Translations under genes and position numbers: made by a program | In this document: in pieces, positions 1-10,849 of the stretch | Layout of the letters: the number at the start of each line of letters is the position of its first letter | How positions within the stretch are numbered: the stretch's first letter is position 1 | Assembly: GCF_012184385.1 (NCBI RefSeq) | Contig: NZ_VSRL01000007.1 | Span: 1 to 64,000 of the forward strand | Reading direction: 5' to 3' | DNA length: 64,000 nucleotides | DNA from: Lentzea indica | GTDB taxonomy: Bacteria > Actinomycetota > Actinomycetes > Mycobacteriales > Pseudonocardiaceae | Notes under the pieces: generated by a model | Databases searched by the model: none | Told to the model about the DNA's origin: nothing | The model's input: only the letters and a program-made list of their open reading frames with translations

Positions 1-193
1 TGGACCCGCCGACGTCGTCGCCGCCGTGAACGTCCGAAACCGGGCACGGTCGGTGTGGGTACACGTCAACGTGCCCGACCCGGCAGCTGCCTGAACAGCC
101 ATCGGTAGATGCGGCCCGCACACGCGCAGCCAGCCGTGGACGAGGAACGCAAACAACGTCCCCACCGGGATCGAGTCCTCATGCTCGGCCCCC
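1..193. other. Left-edge stretch, no confident gene
   Basis: No start codon with a ribosome site is visible here. On the plus strand, frame 2 stays open from the edge to a TGA at 92-94 and ends in a peptide containing DVVAAVNVRNRA. This faintly resembles the C-terminal end of TnpB-type proteins (pattern D-x-x-A-A-x-N-[IV]). About 30 residues is too little to call it. The remaining bases up to the EF-hand gene show nothing recognisable. Confidence 0.2.
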
Positions 194-766
194 TCAGGGT
201 CGAGTAGTTGACTCCAGCGGGCCGAACAGCCACGATCCCGGACCGTCCAGGTCCTCCGAGAAGTAGTACGCCCTGAGAGCGGCCAGCAGGTCGTCGCTGC
301 TGATCAGACCGTCACCGTCGTGATCAAGCCGTTTGTGGACGACTCGCGCGTCGGCCTCTGGCAGGTTCATCAACGCCCCGCTCCACCGCACGTACTCGTC
401 CACGCCGAGGTGGCCGTCGTCGTCGTGATCGGCGACGGCCATCAGCGTGTCGAGGAACGGCATGTAGCCGTCGTCGAACGACTCGGGCCGCTCCAGCAGC
501 CGCTGGGCGAACGCCGCCTTGTACTCGACGAGGCTGATCCGCTCGTCGTCGTTGGAGTCCGTCACGGCGGAGAGGTGGTCCCACACGCCCAGCAGGTGCT
601 CGTGGAACCGCCTCGCACGAAGGTCGTCGTCGCTCAGGCCGAACGCCGCGGTGGTCCGTGAACCAGCACGTTCGAAGTCCGAGCGGTCGATGAACCCGTC
701 CTGGTCGCTGTCGTAGGTCTCGAACCTGCGGGTGAGCTTGCGGTCCAGGAACGCCGAGATTTCCAT
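194..766 (-). CDS. EF-hand calcium-binding protein (calerythrin-like), copy 1
   Basis: A 190-residue soluble protein with four EF-hand loops in the calerythrin/sarcoplasmic calcium-binding layout: [12 protein letters not shown] near residue 20, [12 protein letters not shown] near 85, [12 protein letters not shown] near 125 and [12 protein letters not shown] near 160. Loop 2 has Glu instead of the usual Gly at position 6; the others look competent for Ca2+. It probably buffers or senses calcium in the cytoplasm. The start was set at the ATG that aligns with its paralogue at 3950-4504 (both begin MEI-AFLDRKL) and is preceded by GAAGAAGG; a longer form to 811 would overlap the gene upstream. It lies 16 bases after the UvrA-like gene, so co-transcription is likely. 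Confidence 0.88.
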   Translation of the reverse strand: MEISAFLDRKLTRRFETYDSDQDGFIDRSDFERAGSRTTAAFGLSDDDLRARRFHEHLLGVWDHLSAVTDSNDDERISLVEYKAAFAQRLLERPESFDDGYMPFLDTLMAVADHDDDGHLGVDEYVRWSGALMNLPEADARVVHKRLDHDGDGLISSDDLLAALRAYYFSEDLDGPGSWLFGPLESTTRP

Positions 767-782
767 GCCTTCTTCTACCCCG

Positions 783-3179
<2,397 letters not shown>

Positions 3180-3231
3180 GGCGCAAAACCTAACTCGCGC
3201 ACCAGGCTCCTGCTTCTTGATTCCTGATTGG

Positions 3232-3948
3232 TTATGTGCGGATCCGGTAGTGGTAGCTGCAGACCTCACGGAACCCAGTCCGTTCGTACAGCCGGAACGC
3301 CGTGGAGTTCGCCTTCTCCATCTGCAGGTACATGTGGTTCGCCTCGCGAGCGGCCGCCCATGAGGCCAGTGCGGCGAGTACCGAACGTGCGGCGCCCTGA
3401 CCTCGTGCTTGCGGCAACGTCGCCATCCCGAACACCCCCGCCCACCCCTGCTCGGCCACCGCGCGTCCCACGGCCACCACCTGGCCGTCCACCTCGGCGT
3501 ACGCGTACGCGCTCGGGTGCTCGACCCGGCTGAGCAGGTCGCGTTCGGCGCTGACGTCCCGCGTGGTCACCGACTGCCACGCCGTCAGCCACTCATCGGT
3601 CGGACGGGCCGTCACCTCGCCGGCGTCGGCATGAACCTGTCGCAGCACCTCGGAGGTCGACGCGATCCGCAGGGACATGTCATGACCCCGCGCATACCCC
3701 CGGCCGTCCAGCCGCGCGTCGAGGTCGTCCGCGCACACGCCCGGCGTGATCTGGAACCGCACCCCGGACCCGCGTTCGGCGCAGAACTCCTCGGCGAGCG
3801 TCACCCGGTCCTCACGGTCGTGCGGCAGCACCGCGCTCACCCACCAGGCGTCGCCGGGGGAGTGCCGCAGCCACCAGCCGCCGGCCTCTTCGACGTGCGC
3901 GGCGGGCTGAGCCCGTGCCGCGTACTCCTGCAGCGATTTCAGCAGCAC
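3232..3948 (-). CDS. GNAT-family N-acetyltransferase
   Basis: A 238-residue protein whose C-terminal half is a GNAT fold: the acetyl-CoA loop is seen as LPQARGQGAARSVL (Q/RxxGxG/A), followed by the usual helix and a late N-S-T-A-F-R-L-Y-E-R-T-G-F segment. The N-terminal half is more divergent, perhaps a second degenerate GNAT domain. The substrate is unknown. Translation starts at a GTG one base after the stop of the upstream EF-hand gene (TGA-c-GTG), so the two are very likely translationally coupled. Confidence 0.87.
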   Translation of the reverse strand: MLLKSLQEYAARAQPAAHVEEAGGWWLRHSPGDAWWVSAVLPHDREDRVTLAEEFCAERGSGVRFQITPGVCADDLDARLDGRGYARGHDMSLRIASTSEVLRQVHADAGEVTARPTDEWLTAWQSVTTRDVSAERDLLSRVEHPSAYAYAEVDGQVVAVGRAVAEQGWAGVFGMATLPQARGQGAARSVLAALASWAAAREANHMYLQMEKANSTAFRLYERTGFREVCSYHYRIRT

Positions 3949-3949
3949 G

Positions 3950-4504
3950 TCAGTCCAACGACCCCAGGAGCCAGTTGCCCGCCGACGCGGGATCCTCGGA
4001 GAAGTAGAACTCCCGGATGGCGTCCAGCAATGCCTGAGTGGACATCAGACCATCCTCATCGGACAACAGGTAGTGAATTTCCCGCGCGTCGATCTCCGAC
4101 AGGTTCATGAGCGCGCCGGTCCACCTCACGTGCTCTTCGGCGGTGAGTTTCCCGTCGCCGTCCTCGTCCGCGATCTCCATCAGCGCTTCCAGGAACGGCA
4201 CATAACCCTCGTCGAACGACTCCGCCGTCTCCAGCAGCCCGTTCGCGAACGCCTTCTTGTACTCGTCGACGCTGATCCGCCCGTTGTGGTCCTGGTCGGT
4301 GACCGACGAAAGCTGGTCCCACAACCCGACCAGCGTCTTCTGGAACCGGACGGCCTTCGGGTCGCAGTCGGCCAGGCCGAATGCCTTGGTGGTGCGCGCG
4401 CCCGCCTGTGTGAAGTCCTCCCGCTCGATGAACCCGTCGCCGTCGGAGTCGTACGTTCGGAACCGGCGGGCCAGCTTGCGGTCCAGGAAGGCGGTGATCT
4501 CCAT
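3950..4504 (-). CDS. EF-hand calcium-binding protein (calerythrin-like), copy 2
   Basis: A 184-residue paralogue of the protein at 194-766. Loops 1-3 (DSDGDGFIERED, DQDHNGRISVDE, DEDGDGKLTAEE) look functional. Loop 4 reads LSDEDGLMSTQA, lacking the acidic residue at position 1 and the bidentate acid at position 12, so the fourth hand has probably lost Ca2+ binding. The AGAAGGG ribosome site lies 5 bases before the ATG. It is the first gene of the minus-strand block that continues into the acetyltransferase. Direct evidence is motif-based; the physiological role is not known. Confidence 0.88.
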   Translation of the reverse strand: MEITAFLDRKLARRFRTYDSDGDGFIEREDFTQAGARTTKAFGLADCDPKAVRFQKTLVGLWDQLSSVTDQDHNGRISVDEYKKAFANGLLETAESFDEGYVPFLEALMEIADEDGDGKLTAEEHVRWTGALMNLSEIDAREIHYLLSDEDGLMSTQALLDAIREFYFSEDPASAGNWLLGSLD

Positions 4505-4578
4505 GAAGCCCTTCTACCGCATTCCGGACTGGAGGAACACGCCTGACTTCAGAACGTGAACGCAAACGGTTTCCGGCA

Positions 4579-6633
4579 TCAGCGCCTGCCCAGCCCGGAA
4601 ATCGCGCTCGCGACGATCACCATGCCGATCACGCCCATTACCGCCGCGATGCCGCCGGCCGCCGGTTTCGACACCGGCTGAACGTGCGCGACCGGACGCG
4701 GGGGTGCTGGTTCGTCAGGTGCCGACACAGGCTCAGGTGCCGGTGGTGCGCTCACCGACTCGATCCGCACGACAGCGCTCTCACCGATCGCCTGGCCCGC
4801 ACCCGCGCCGGACACCGTCAACCGGGAGTTCACCGGTGCGGCGACCTGGCAGGTGTAGGTGAGGCGCTCGCGGGGCAGCAGCACCGGGAACGTCCTGCGG
4901 CACGCGGCGGGCTCTCCGTCCACCTGTACGTCGTTGACGGGCGTGTCGGACGGGTTTCCGACCGTGATCGTGACCGTGACGAGCTCGCCGTCCTCCGCAC
5001 GGTCCTTCGACCAGAGCGCGCGGATCGTGAGCCGCGGGTGGATCACCCTGACCTGGACGGACGCACTGGCCTCGACCTTGCCACCGATCTTGTCCGCGGC
5101 CGCGACGGTGGAGGTCAACGCGCCGCTTTCGTCGCCTGCGGGGGCCGTGCAGTCCACGGTGGTGGTTGCGCCGGGGTCGAGCTGCCCCTGCATGGGGGCA
5201 CACCCACCGCCCGCACGGGCGATGAGGCTGTACAGCGGGGTGTCGCCGGTGTTCGTGACGGTCGTCGTGAACTTGACGGACTGGCCCGGCAGGGCGGCCA
5301 CCGGGTCTGTCACGGTGGTCGCGCGCAACGCCGGGTGCAGCACGTCGACGGTCGAGGCCTTCTCCGTTGCGAGCGGATCGCCCGCGAGACTGGTGCCGCT
5401 CGCCGCGATGGTGACCGGGTAGTCGTTGTCGGCTGCCGTTGACGAGCAGGTGCGTGTCGCTTTGGCGCGCGGCGCGATGGTGCCGATTTGCTGACCGCAG
5501 ACGGTGACGTCGGCGGCGGGCGCGTCGCCGACGTTGGTGATGGTCGCGGTTTGGGTGACTGTGTCCTTGGGGTGTGCGGCGGGCTGTGCCGGGTCGACGG
5601 CCAGCGTGAGCTCGGGGAGCGGAAACGACCACGCGATGCTCTGCACCAGGAACGCGTCGTCGTCCCTCTTGAACGTCAGCTCGGCGCTCTTGGTGCCGGC
5701 CTTGAGGACATCCTCGCTCAGGGTCAACGTGTGGGCGTCGACGCTCATGTTGTTGGGATGTGCGGCGCCTTGGGCGGACGAGACGAACGCGTTGCGGCCG
5801 GCGACGGACGTGCCGTTGACCAGCATCTGGTCGCCGTCACTGGCCCAGTCTCCTTCGTAGGCCGTGACTCCCAGGCGGACGGCGCCGCCCGCGGGATGCG
5901 TGGGCGCGATCGGGGTGCGCAACGTCGGCAGCTTCGTGGGGAGCCGGACGTGACCGCCGTGCACCGAGATGTGGCGCCGGGCGGGTGCTGTTGCAGTGGC
6001 GTTCGCGAACTTCCACACGACGGTCAGCGACCAGCCGCCGAAGCAGTCGAAGCCTTGCGGCGCCCAGATGTTGCCGACGGTGATCGTGCCGGCTTTCACG
6101 TGACGGGTGACGTCGGCTTCGGCGCTGTAGAAGGTGTTGTCGGTGTGGGAGAGATCGTCCGGGGAGTCGATGACGAACCGGTCGGCGCTGATGCTCGTGC
6201 CGTTGAGGGTGACCGGGTCCTGTGGCTTGCCGGGTGGTGCAGGCGCGCCGTGGCAGGTCGCGCTGCCCGCCCAGCCCAGCTTGGCGTAGGCGATGGTCGC
6301 GCCGGCGGGGACGGCCAGGTGAGCGCTGGAGGAGTTGAACGTCGCCGGGTCGTTGTCGACGTCGGTCCACGACATGCGGTGGCCGTTGTTCTGCGCGGAC
6401 GAGCCGTGGCCCTTGCGGTTCAGAGCGTCCACACAGGACTGCGGGGAGTGCTTGGGATTCGGCCCCGCCTGCTCGGAAGTGGGGCAGGTCAGGACGGCGT
6501 TGCCGATGACCGTGACGTCTCCGTGCACCGCCTCGTTGAACTGCGTGCGCCACACCTCGGCCGCGGCGACCGGCGGGCCGGGCGTGAGCAGCGGAACCAG
6601 GAGCACGACGGCGATGAGGATCGGTACGCGCAT
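4579..6633 (-). CDS. Secreted, membrane-anchored protein with DUF11/CARDB-like repeats
   Basis: A 684-residue surface protein. It has an N-terminal signal peptide (MRVPILIAVVLLVPLL...), a large beta-rich ectodomain, three Ig-like DUF11/CARDB-type repeats each containing the T-x-T-x-x-N-x-G-D-T/A-P pattern (roughly residues 345-425, 430-520 and 525-610), a Pro-rich linker, and a C-terminal transmembrane helix followed by GLGRR. There is no LPxTG-like motif, so it is probably held by the helix alone. The start is the ATG opening the signal peptide; an in-frame start 60 bases upstream would place charged residues before it. The function is probably a cell-envelope or adhesion role; this is inference. 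Confidence 0.8.
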   Translation of the reverse strand: MRVPILIAVVLLVPLLTPGPPVAAAEVWRTQFNEAVHGDVTVIGNAVLTCPTSEQAGPNPKHSPQSCVDALNRKGHGSSAQNNGHRMSWTDVDNDPATFNSSSAHLAVPAGATIAYAKLGWAGSATCHGAPAPPGKPQDPVTLNGTSISADRFVIDSPDDLSHTDNTFYSAEADVTRHVKAGTITVGNIWAPQGFDCFGGWSLTVVWKFANATATAPARRHISVHGGHVRLPTKLPTLRTPIAPTHPAGGAVRLGVTAYEGDWASDGDQMLVNGTSVAGRNAFVSSAQGAAHPNNMSVDAHTLTLSEDVLKAGTKSAELTFKRDDDAFLVQSIAWSFPLPELTLAVDPAQPAAHPKDTVTQTATITNVGDAPAADVTVCGQQIGTIAPRAKATRTCSSTAADNDYPVTIAASGTSLAGDPLATEKASTVDVLHPALRATTVTDPVAALPGQSVKFTTTVTNTGDTPLYSLIARAGGGCAPMQGQLDPGATTTVDCTAPAGDESGALTSTVAAADKIGGKVEASASVQVRVIHPRLTIRALWSKDRAEDGELVTVTITVGNPSDTPVNDVQVDGEPAACRRTFPVLLPRERLTYTCQVAAPVNSRLTVSGAGAGQAIGESAVVRIESVSAPPAPEPVSAPDEPAPPRPVAHVQPVSKPAAGGIAAVMGVIGMVIVASAISGLGRR

Positions 6634-6899
6634 GCCACGCCTTCCCGGTCGGGGGTCGGCGCACAGGTTGGCACGCTTCCCCGGCGTTGTCACAGGGCCT
6701 TGATCGCGCCGTCCTCACTCTCCGTCGAGGACGGTAGGGTCGCGGTTCTCCTGTTCGTGTCAACGGCTTTGTGTTCCCGCTCCGATGTGGACCTGCTGTG
6801 TGCTTGATCAACCTCGCGTTGCTCTTGATGGGCGGGTGAGACCGCCGGGAAGCGTGGTGTTAGTGGCCAAACGGTGGCGTGCTGTGGCGAGATGGAGTC
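6634..6899. other. Divergent intergenic region, 266 bases
   Basis: This separates the minus-strand surface protein from the plus-strand DUF4239 gene and must contain both promoters. I could not identify a convincing promoter or operator. It is slightly less GC-rich than the flanking genes. No RNA gene or small reading frame stands out. Confidence 0.4.
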
Positions 6900-7664
6900 A
6901 TGTGGACCGCGCTCGTCGTCATCCTCGTGTCGGTGGCCATCACCGTCGTCGCCTTCCTCCTGTTCGGCCGCTCGCGGGCGCACGAACAGGCCGACGACCG
7001 CGACTCGGACTCACGCGGGTTTCTCGGCGCGGTGATCAGCGGCCTGTTCATCGTCGCCCTGGCGTTCTACATGGTGATCGTCTGGGAGGAGAGCGGTACC
7101 GCCGAGGACAACGCCGCGAGGGAGGCCGCCGCCATCGCGGACGCCTACTGGCAGACCACCGTGATGCCACAGCCACAACGCGACCACATCCGCGGCCTGC
7201 TGACGGAGTACCCGAAGCTGGTGGCGGACAAGGAATGGCCTCGGCTGGCCGTCGGTGAGCCGGACGAGCGCACCACCGAGACGCTGAGCTCGCTGCACTC
7301 CGAGATCCTCGGCCTGCCCACTACGCCGGACCAGGTGAAGAGCGCCCGCGAACGGGCGTTGGAGCGGGTGCGGGACATCACCGACCTGCGCCGCGATCGG
7401 CTTGATCAGGCCGGCGGACTCGATCACACCGGCAAGCTCATGCTGTTCGGCACTCTCGCCGGAGCCGTCTGCATGATCGTGTTCCCGATGTTGATCGGCT
7501 TCACCGCGCGTGTCCGGCACATCCTGCAGATGATCGTCATGGCCGCACTACTCGCGTTTGTGTGCGTGTTGTGTGTTCAGCTGGACCAGCCGTTCAGTGG
7601 TGTGTTGCGGGTGCAGCCGGAAGCGTTCGTGAGTGTCGCGGAGGAGCTGGCCGGGATTCCGTAG
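6900..7664 (+). CDS. DUF4239 (bestrophin-like) membrane protein
   Basis: A 254-residue membrane protein with four hydrophobic segments: two at the N terminus (residues 2-20 and about 45-65) and two near the C terminus (about 180-200 and 205-225). A soluble helical stretch between them contains E-x-N-A-A-R-E-A-A-A-I-A-D. This layout matches the DUF4239 family. The role is unknown; a channel-like function has been suggested from distant resemblance to bestrophins. The ATG at 6900 is preceded by GATGGAG; an in-frame GTG 21 bases upstream is less likely. Confidence 0.75.
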   Translation: MWTALVVILVSVAITVVAFLLFGRSRAHEQADDRDSDSRGFLGAVISGLFIVALAFYMVIVWEESGTAEDNAAREAAAIADAYWQTTVMPQPQRDHIRGLLTEYPKLVADKEWPRLAVGEPDERTTETLSSLHSEILGLPTTPDQVKSARERALERVRDITDLRRDRLDQAGGLDHTGKLMLFGTLAGAVCMIVFPMLIGFTARVRHILQMIVMAALLAFVCVLCVQLDQPFSGVLRVQPEAFVSVAEELAGIP

Positions 7665-7676
7665 AAGCCTTCTACG
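7660..7676. promoter_or_regulatory. 17-base perfect palindrome upstream of the XRE regulator
   Basis: CGTAGAAG and its exact complement CTTCTACG flank a single central C. The site overlaps the end of the DUF4239 gene and lies about 70 bases before the XRE regulator start. The single-base spacer makes it poor as an RNA hairpin but good as a dimer binding site, so it may be an operator for the regulator. Confidence 0.4.
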
Positions 7677-7748
7677 AGTGCTTCTTTCAGGGCAATTTGG
7701 GGCCGAAATGATGGAGGCAGAACTCGCGGCGGCGCTACTTTCGCTGCC

Positions 7749-8567
7749 ATGCCAAAGAGAGTGTCCACTGTGCTGGGACGCGAGTTCGGTGACAGCCTCC
7801 GGGCCACGATCGCCCGAACCGGCCTGAAGGAGGCCGAGCTGGCGCGACGGCTCGGCTGGGAGCACGCCAAGTTGTCGGATCTCGTCAACGGCAAGGGCGG
7901 AACGTCCCTGGAGGAGTTCACGTTCCTGCTGGGGGTGTGCGGCGTGAAGCCGGAAGAGTTCCAGTACCTGAAGGGACTCTTCCTGGAGTCGCGGGAGAAG
8001 GGCTGGCTCCAGCTCTACGAGTCAGTGCTGCCGCCGCACGTCCGGACGCTGATCCAGCACGAGCGAATCGCGAAGGAGATCGTGGTCTGGAGTTCGCTGT
8101 TCGTGCCGGGAATGCTTCAGATCGAGCCGTACGCGCGTGCTGCCGCCGAGGACTCGCCCTTCGTCAAGAAGGAGGACATTGCGGAGTGGGTCGCGGCTCG
8201 CATCGAGCGGCGAGGCATCGTGGCGGGGCACAAGAAGTTCGTCTTCTACGTGTACGAGCCGGTCCTGTACTCACCGGTCGGCGGTACCGATGTGCTGACC
8301 GAGCAGCTTCACGAGCTGCTGCGGATGCTGGTGCGGCCGTACATCAGCCTGCGGATTCTGCCTGCCGGACGTGCGCTGACCGGTGACTTCACCCTGTTGA
8401 AGTTCGAGAAGTACGAGCCGGTTGCCTATGAGTGCGGGCTGAACTCGGCGCTGTTCCTCGACGACAAGGCATCGATCGGGCTCTACCAGGAGGCGTTGAA
8501 GATGATGGACCGTGTCGCACTCAGTAAGGAAGACTCAAGGGGGTTGATTACCAGCATCGTGTCCTGA
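7749..8567 (+). CDS. XRE-family regulator with DUF5753 domain
   Basis: A 272-residue protein with an N-terminal HTH_31/XRE helix-turn-helix (about residues 15-70: L-R-x-T-I-A-R-T-G-L-K-E-A-E-L-A-R-R-L) and a C-terminal DUF5753 domain containing the typical Q-I-E-P-Y-A-R-A and R-I-L-P-A-G segments. Actinomycetes carry many such regulators, each usually paired with a DUF397 protein, as here 13 bases downstream. Known relatives (BldB-associated, Scr1/Scr2-type pairs) affect development or antibiotic production. The specific target is unknown. Confidence 0.9.
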   Translation: MPKRVSTVLGREFGDSLRATIARTGLKEAELARRLGWEHAKLSDLVNGKGGTSLEEFTFLLGVCGVKPEEFQYLKGLFLESREKGWLQLYESVLPPHVRTLIQHERIAKEIVVWSSLFVPGMLQIEPYARAAAEDSPFVKKEDIAEWVAARIERRGIVAGHKKFVFYVYEPVLYSPVGGTDVLTEQLHELLRMLVRPYISLRILPAGRALTGDFTLLKFEKYEPVAYECGLNSALFLDDKASIGLYQEALKMMDRVALSKEDSRGLITSIVS

Positions 8568-8580
8568 GGAGGCGACTCGG

Positions 8581-8748
8581 ATGGCCGAGTGGCGGAAGAG
8601 CAGCTACTCACCGACTGGCCAGGACTGTGTCGAAGTCGGTCACGGTGTCGGTATCCGGGACTCCAAGGCTCCCGCCACCCACCTGCCGGTCGCACCGGCA
8701 GCGTGGGCAGCGTTCCTGCGGTCGATCAGTAACCGCGGTCGGGCATGA
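8581..8748 (+). CDS. DUF397 small protein
   Basis: A 55-residue protein opening M-A-E-W-R-K-S-S-Y-S and containing C-V-E-V and G-I-R-D-S-K, the hallmarks of DUF397. It follows the XRE/DUF5753 gene by 13 bases with a GAGGAGGCGA ribosome site, so the two form the classic regulator/partner operon; DUF397 proteins are thought to bind and modulate the partner regulator. Its last 23 bases overlap the convergent PspC gene. Confidence 0.88.
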   Translation: MAEWRKSSYSPTGQDCVEVGHGVGIRDSKAPATHLPVAPAAWAAFLRSISNRGRA

Positions 8749-8920
8749 TCACCCAGAGCACGAGGTAGACGACGAACTGCGGTCCGGGCAGAAGGCAGGA
8801 CAGCAGGAACAGAATCCGGACGGTGCTCGGCTTCCATCCCCAGCGCTGGGCGAGCCCCGCGCAGACACCCGCGATCATCCGGTTGGTCCTGGGCCTGCTC
8901 AAAGCAACTGTCGTGGTCAT
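8726..8920 (-). CDS. PspC-domain membrane protein
   Basis: A 64-residue protein consisting of a single PspC domain: basic R-P-R-T-N-R-M-I-A-G-V-C-A-G-L-A, then S-T-V-R-I-L-F-L-L and a second hydrophobic stretch ending V-L-W-V-I-M-P. PspC proteins act in envelope stress sensing. The start is the ATG opening MTTTVALSR; a longer version to 8956 is possible but has no better ribosome site. It is convergent with, and overlaps by 23 bases, the DUF397 gene. Confidence 0.85.
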   Translation of the reverse strand: MTTTVALSRPRTNRMIAGVCAGLAQRWGWKPSTVRILFLLSCLLPGPQFVVYLVLWVIMPDRGY

Positions 8921-9056
8921 ATACCCACAATGCGCCTGTTGGTCCATGTGTTGCATCGGGGATGAGCCCTGATTTCACCCGGATGAGTTACAGCACGTAA
9001 CCCTGAGGCTCTGACCTGCGACGTCACGGTTGTCCCGAACTTTGGGGAGGCCGGAG

Positions 9057-10313
9057 ATGCGCGTTGATCCGCTGATCGACACGGTGTTCATCGCGGTCTA
9101 CGCACCGCTGCTGTGGCATGCCTGGCAATGGCTCCGAACGAAAGAGCCCACCGGGCCGCCGTCGCCGCTGCGCAGCCTCATGCTGGCCGGCAGCCCGTAT
9201 CCACGAGCGGTGCCGATCACGGTCCTGGCGGTGGGACACCTCGCCGGCAACCCGATGACATTCGTGGCGCTCGGGTTCCTCACGCTCGTGGCGCTCGAAT
9301 CCGCGTGGCGCAACCGGGAGAGATGGGTGCGGGTGCACGTGTGGGCATTGGGGCGATTGAGGGTTCCTGCGGCCATCGTGCTGCTCGTCTCGGCCATGCT
9401 GCTGTTCGGCGACACGACGTCGCTGAGGCGGCCGGGCGTCGGGCTGGCAATGTGGATGGCGGTGGTGGCGCTCGGGGCGAGCGTGTGGTTCGTGACGCGC
9501 AGGCTGGTGCTGACCTCGTGGCCGCAGAAGACGTGGCGCAGCGCGCGGCCGGAGCTGGGAGCACTGATCAGGCTCAGCCTCTGCGTGCTCGTCGGCGTCA
9601 TCGGCTGGATCTACGGGCCGCGGCAGCTGACCGGGTACGCCGTCGTGCTCGGGACCGTCGTGTTGCTCGGGCTGGTGTGGGTGGTGTGGGAACTGGAGGA
9701 CGGCGAGGCCGCGCAGAGCAAGCTCGGTGAGGCGGACAGAGTCAGAGCCAGGTCGGCGATGAGGCCCGGCCCGCAGCAGAGACCTGCGGTCATGCGGGTT
9801 GCGCGTGGGCTTGCGGTCACGCCGCTGGTCGCTCTCGCAGTGGCCTACATTCCCATGGCGTACGACGGGCAGAGCGTGCTGACGGCGTTGCGGGTGCTGG
9901 TGTTGTGCTGCATCGCGGTGTTGTTCGGCGACTGGTTGATGGCGCGGAGCTCCAAGGGGCCCTGGCATGCGCCCCACCACTGGTGGTTCACCGCTGTGAT
10001 CGTGGCGGTGTCCACCGCGTCGCTCATCACGGTGGGCGCTATCGGACGCACGTTGCCGTTGGCGGTGGTGTTCCTGATGTTCGCCGGGCTGTTGCTGAGC
10101 GAGGCGCAGCGGTTCGCCGAGACCGTGCCGGTGCCGAAAGGGTTGCTGTTCCTCGGGTTCACGCGCACGCCGGTGGCGTTGCTGATCATCCTCTGCGTGC
10201 TGGCGAGCGGGCTGAGCTATCCGACGGACGCCGTGGAGAGCTGGTCGACGAACCTCAGGCAGGTGGTGCGCATCGCGTCGACGGTCATGGCCTTCGAGCC
10301 GGCCAGCACCTGA
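9057..10313 (+). CDS. Polytopic membrane protein of unknown function
   Basis: A 418-residue protein with about ten hydrophobic segments separated by short, often basic loops. I do not recognise the family. The ATG at 9057 follows GGGGAGGCCGGAG; a TTG at 9030 is the alternative. The last 97 bases overlap the 3' end of the convergent TetR gene, and both readings look like coding sequence there. Confidence 0.65.
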   Translation: MRVDPLIDTVFIAVYAPLLWHAWQWLRTKEPTGPPSPLRSLMLAGSPYPRAVPITVLAVGHLAGNPMTFVALGFLTLVALESAWRNRERWVRVHVWALGRLRVPAAIVLLVSAMLLFGDTTSLRRPGVGLAMWMAVVALGASVWFVTRRLVLTSWPQKTWRSARPELGALIRLSLCVLVGVIGWIYGPRQLTGYAVVLGTVVLLGLVWVVWELEDGEAAQSKLGEADRVRARSAMRPGPQQRPAVMRVARGLAVTPLVALAVAYIPMAYDGQSVLTALRVLVLCCIAVLFGDWLMARSSKGPWHAPHHWWFTAVIVAVSTASLITVGAIGRTLPLAVVFLMFAGLLLSEAQRFAETVPVPKGLLFLGFTRTPVALLIILCVLASGLSYPTDAVESWSTNLRQVVRIASTVMAFEPAST

Positions 10314-10822
10314 AGTGCGAGGCCGTCGAGCATGCTGACCAGCATGTTCGCCAGCTCTACCGGGTCGCCCGGCGCGTGGATGTCGCCGGACTCCTGGCCG
10401 TCGCGGAAGATGCTCGCCACGATGTCGCGCCACTCGCCGTAGAAGCGTTCGTTGAGCTCCTGCAGTTCGGGGCTGCGGATGGCCTCGACCCACAGCTCGG
10501 CCCAGACCTTCCAGGCCTCGACGGTCTCCGCGCCCTCCGGCAGGTAGGACTCCACGACCATGCGCAGGCGGGAGAGCGGCGGTTCGTCGGACTCGAGGAT
10601 CCAGCGGCGGCGGCTCACCGACAGTTCGAAGCAGTGCTCGAACGCGGCGTCGGTCAGCTCGCGCTTGGTCTCGAAGTAGTAGTGGACCGTGCCGCCGGAG
10701 ACGCCGGCGTCCTTGGCCACGTCGGACACGCGGAGGTGGCGGAAGCCCTCAGCCGCGATCACCTTGCAGGTGGACGCGAGAATCTGCGCCTTGCGTTCGG
10801 CTTCCACGCTTGGACGGGGCAT
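10217..10822 (-). CDS. TetR-family regulator
   Basis: A 201-residue TetR protein. The N-terminal helix-turn-helix contains F-R-H-L-R-V-S-D-V-A-K-D-A-G-V-S-G-G-T-V-H-Y-Y-F, resembling the BetI-like branch with a C-terminal TetR_C domain (L-D-G-L-A-L-Q-V near residue 165). A strong AGGAGGTGA ribosome site lies just before the ATG. The gene lies 27 bases behind the acyl-CoA ligase on the same strand, so it probably controls that operon. Its 3' end overlaps the convergent membrane protein by 97 bases. Confidence 0.88.
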   Translation of the reverse strand: MPRPSVEAERKAQILASTCKVIAAEGFRHLRVSDVAKDAGVSGGTVHYYFETKRELTDAAFEHCFELSVSRRRWILESDEPPLSRLRMVVESYLPEGAETVEAWKVWAELWVEAIRSPELQELNERFYGEWRDIVASIFRDGQESGDIHAPGDPVELANMLVSMLDGLALQVLAGSKAMTVDAMRTTCLRFVDQLSTASVG

Positions 10823-10849
10823 CCGTCACCTCCTGATTTAGGTCGAACC

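Noticed and set aside
2-94. 3' end of a TnpB-like gene at the left edge
   Set aside because: Only about 30 residues with a weak D-x-x-A-A-x-N pattern; no inverted repeats or left-end element visible in the window. Noted as unassigned.
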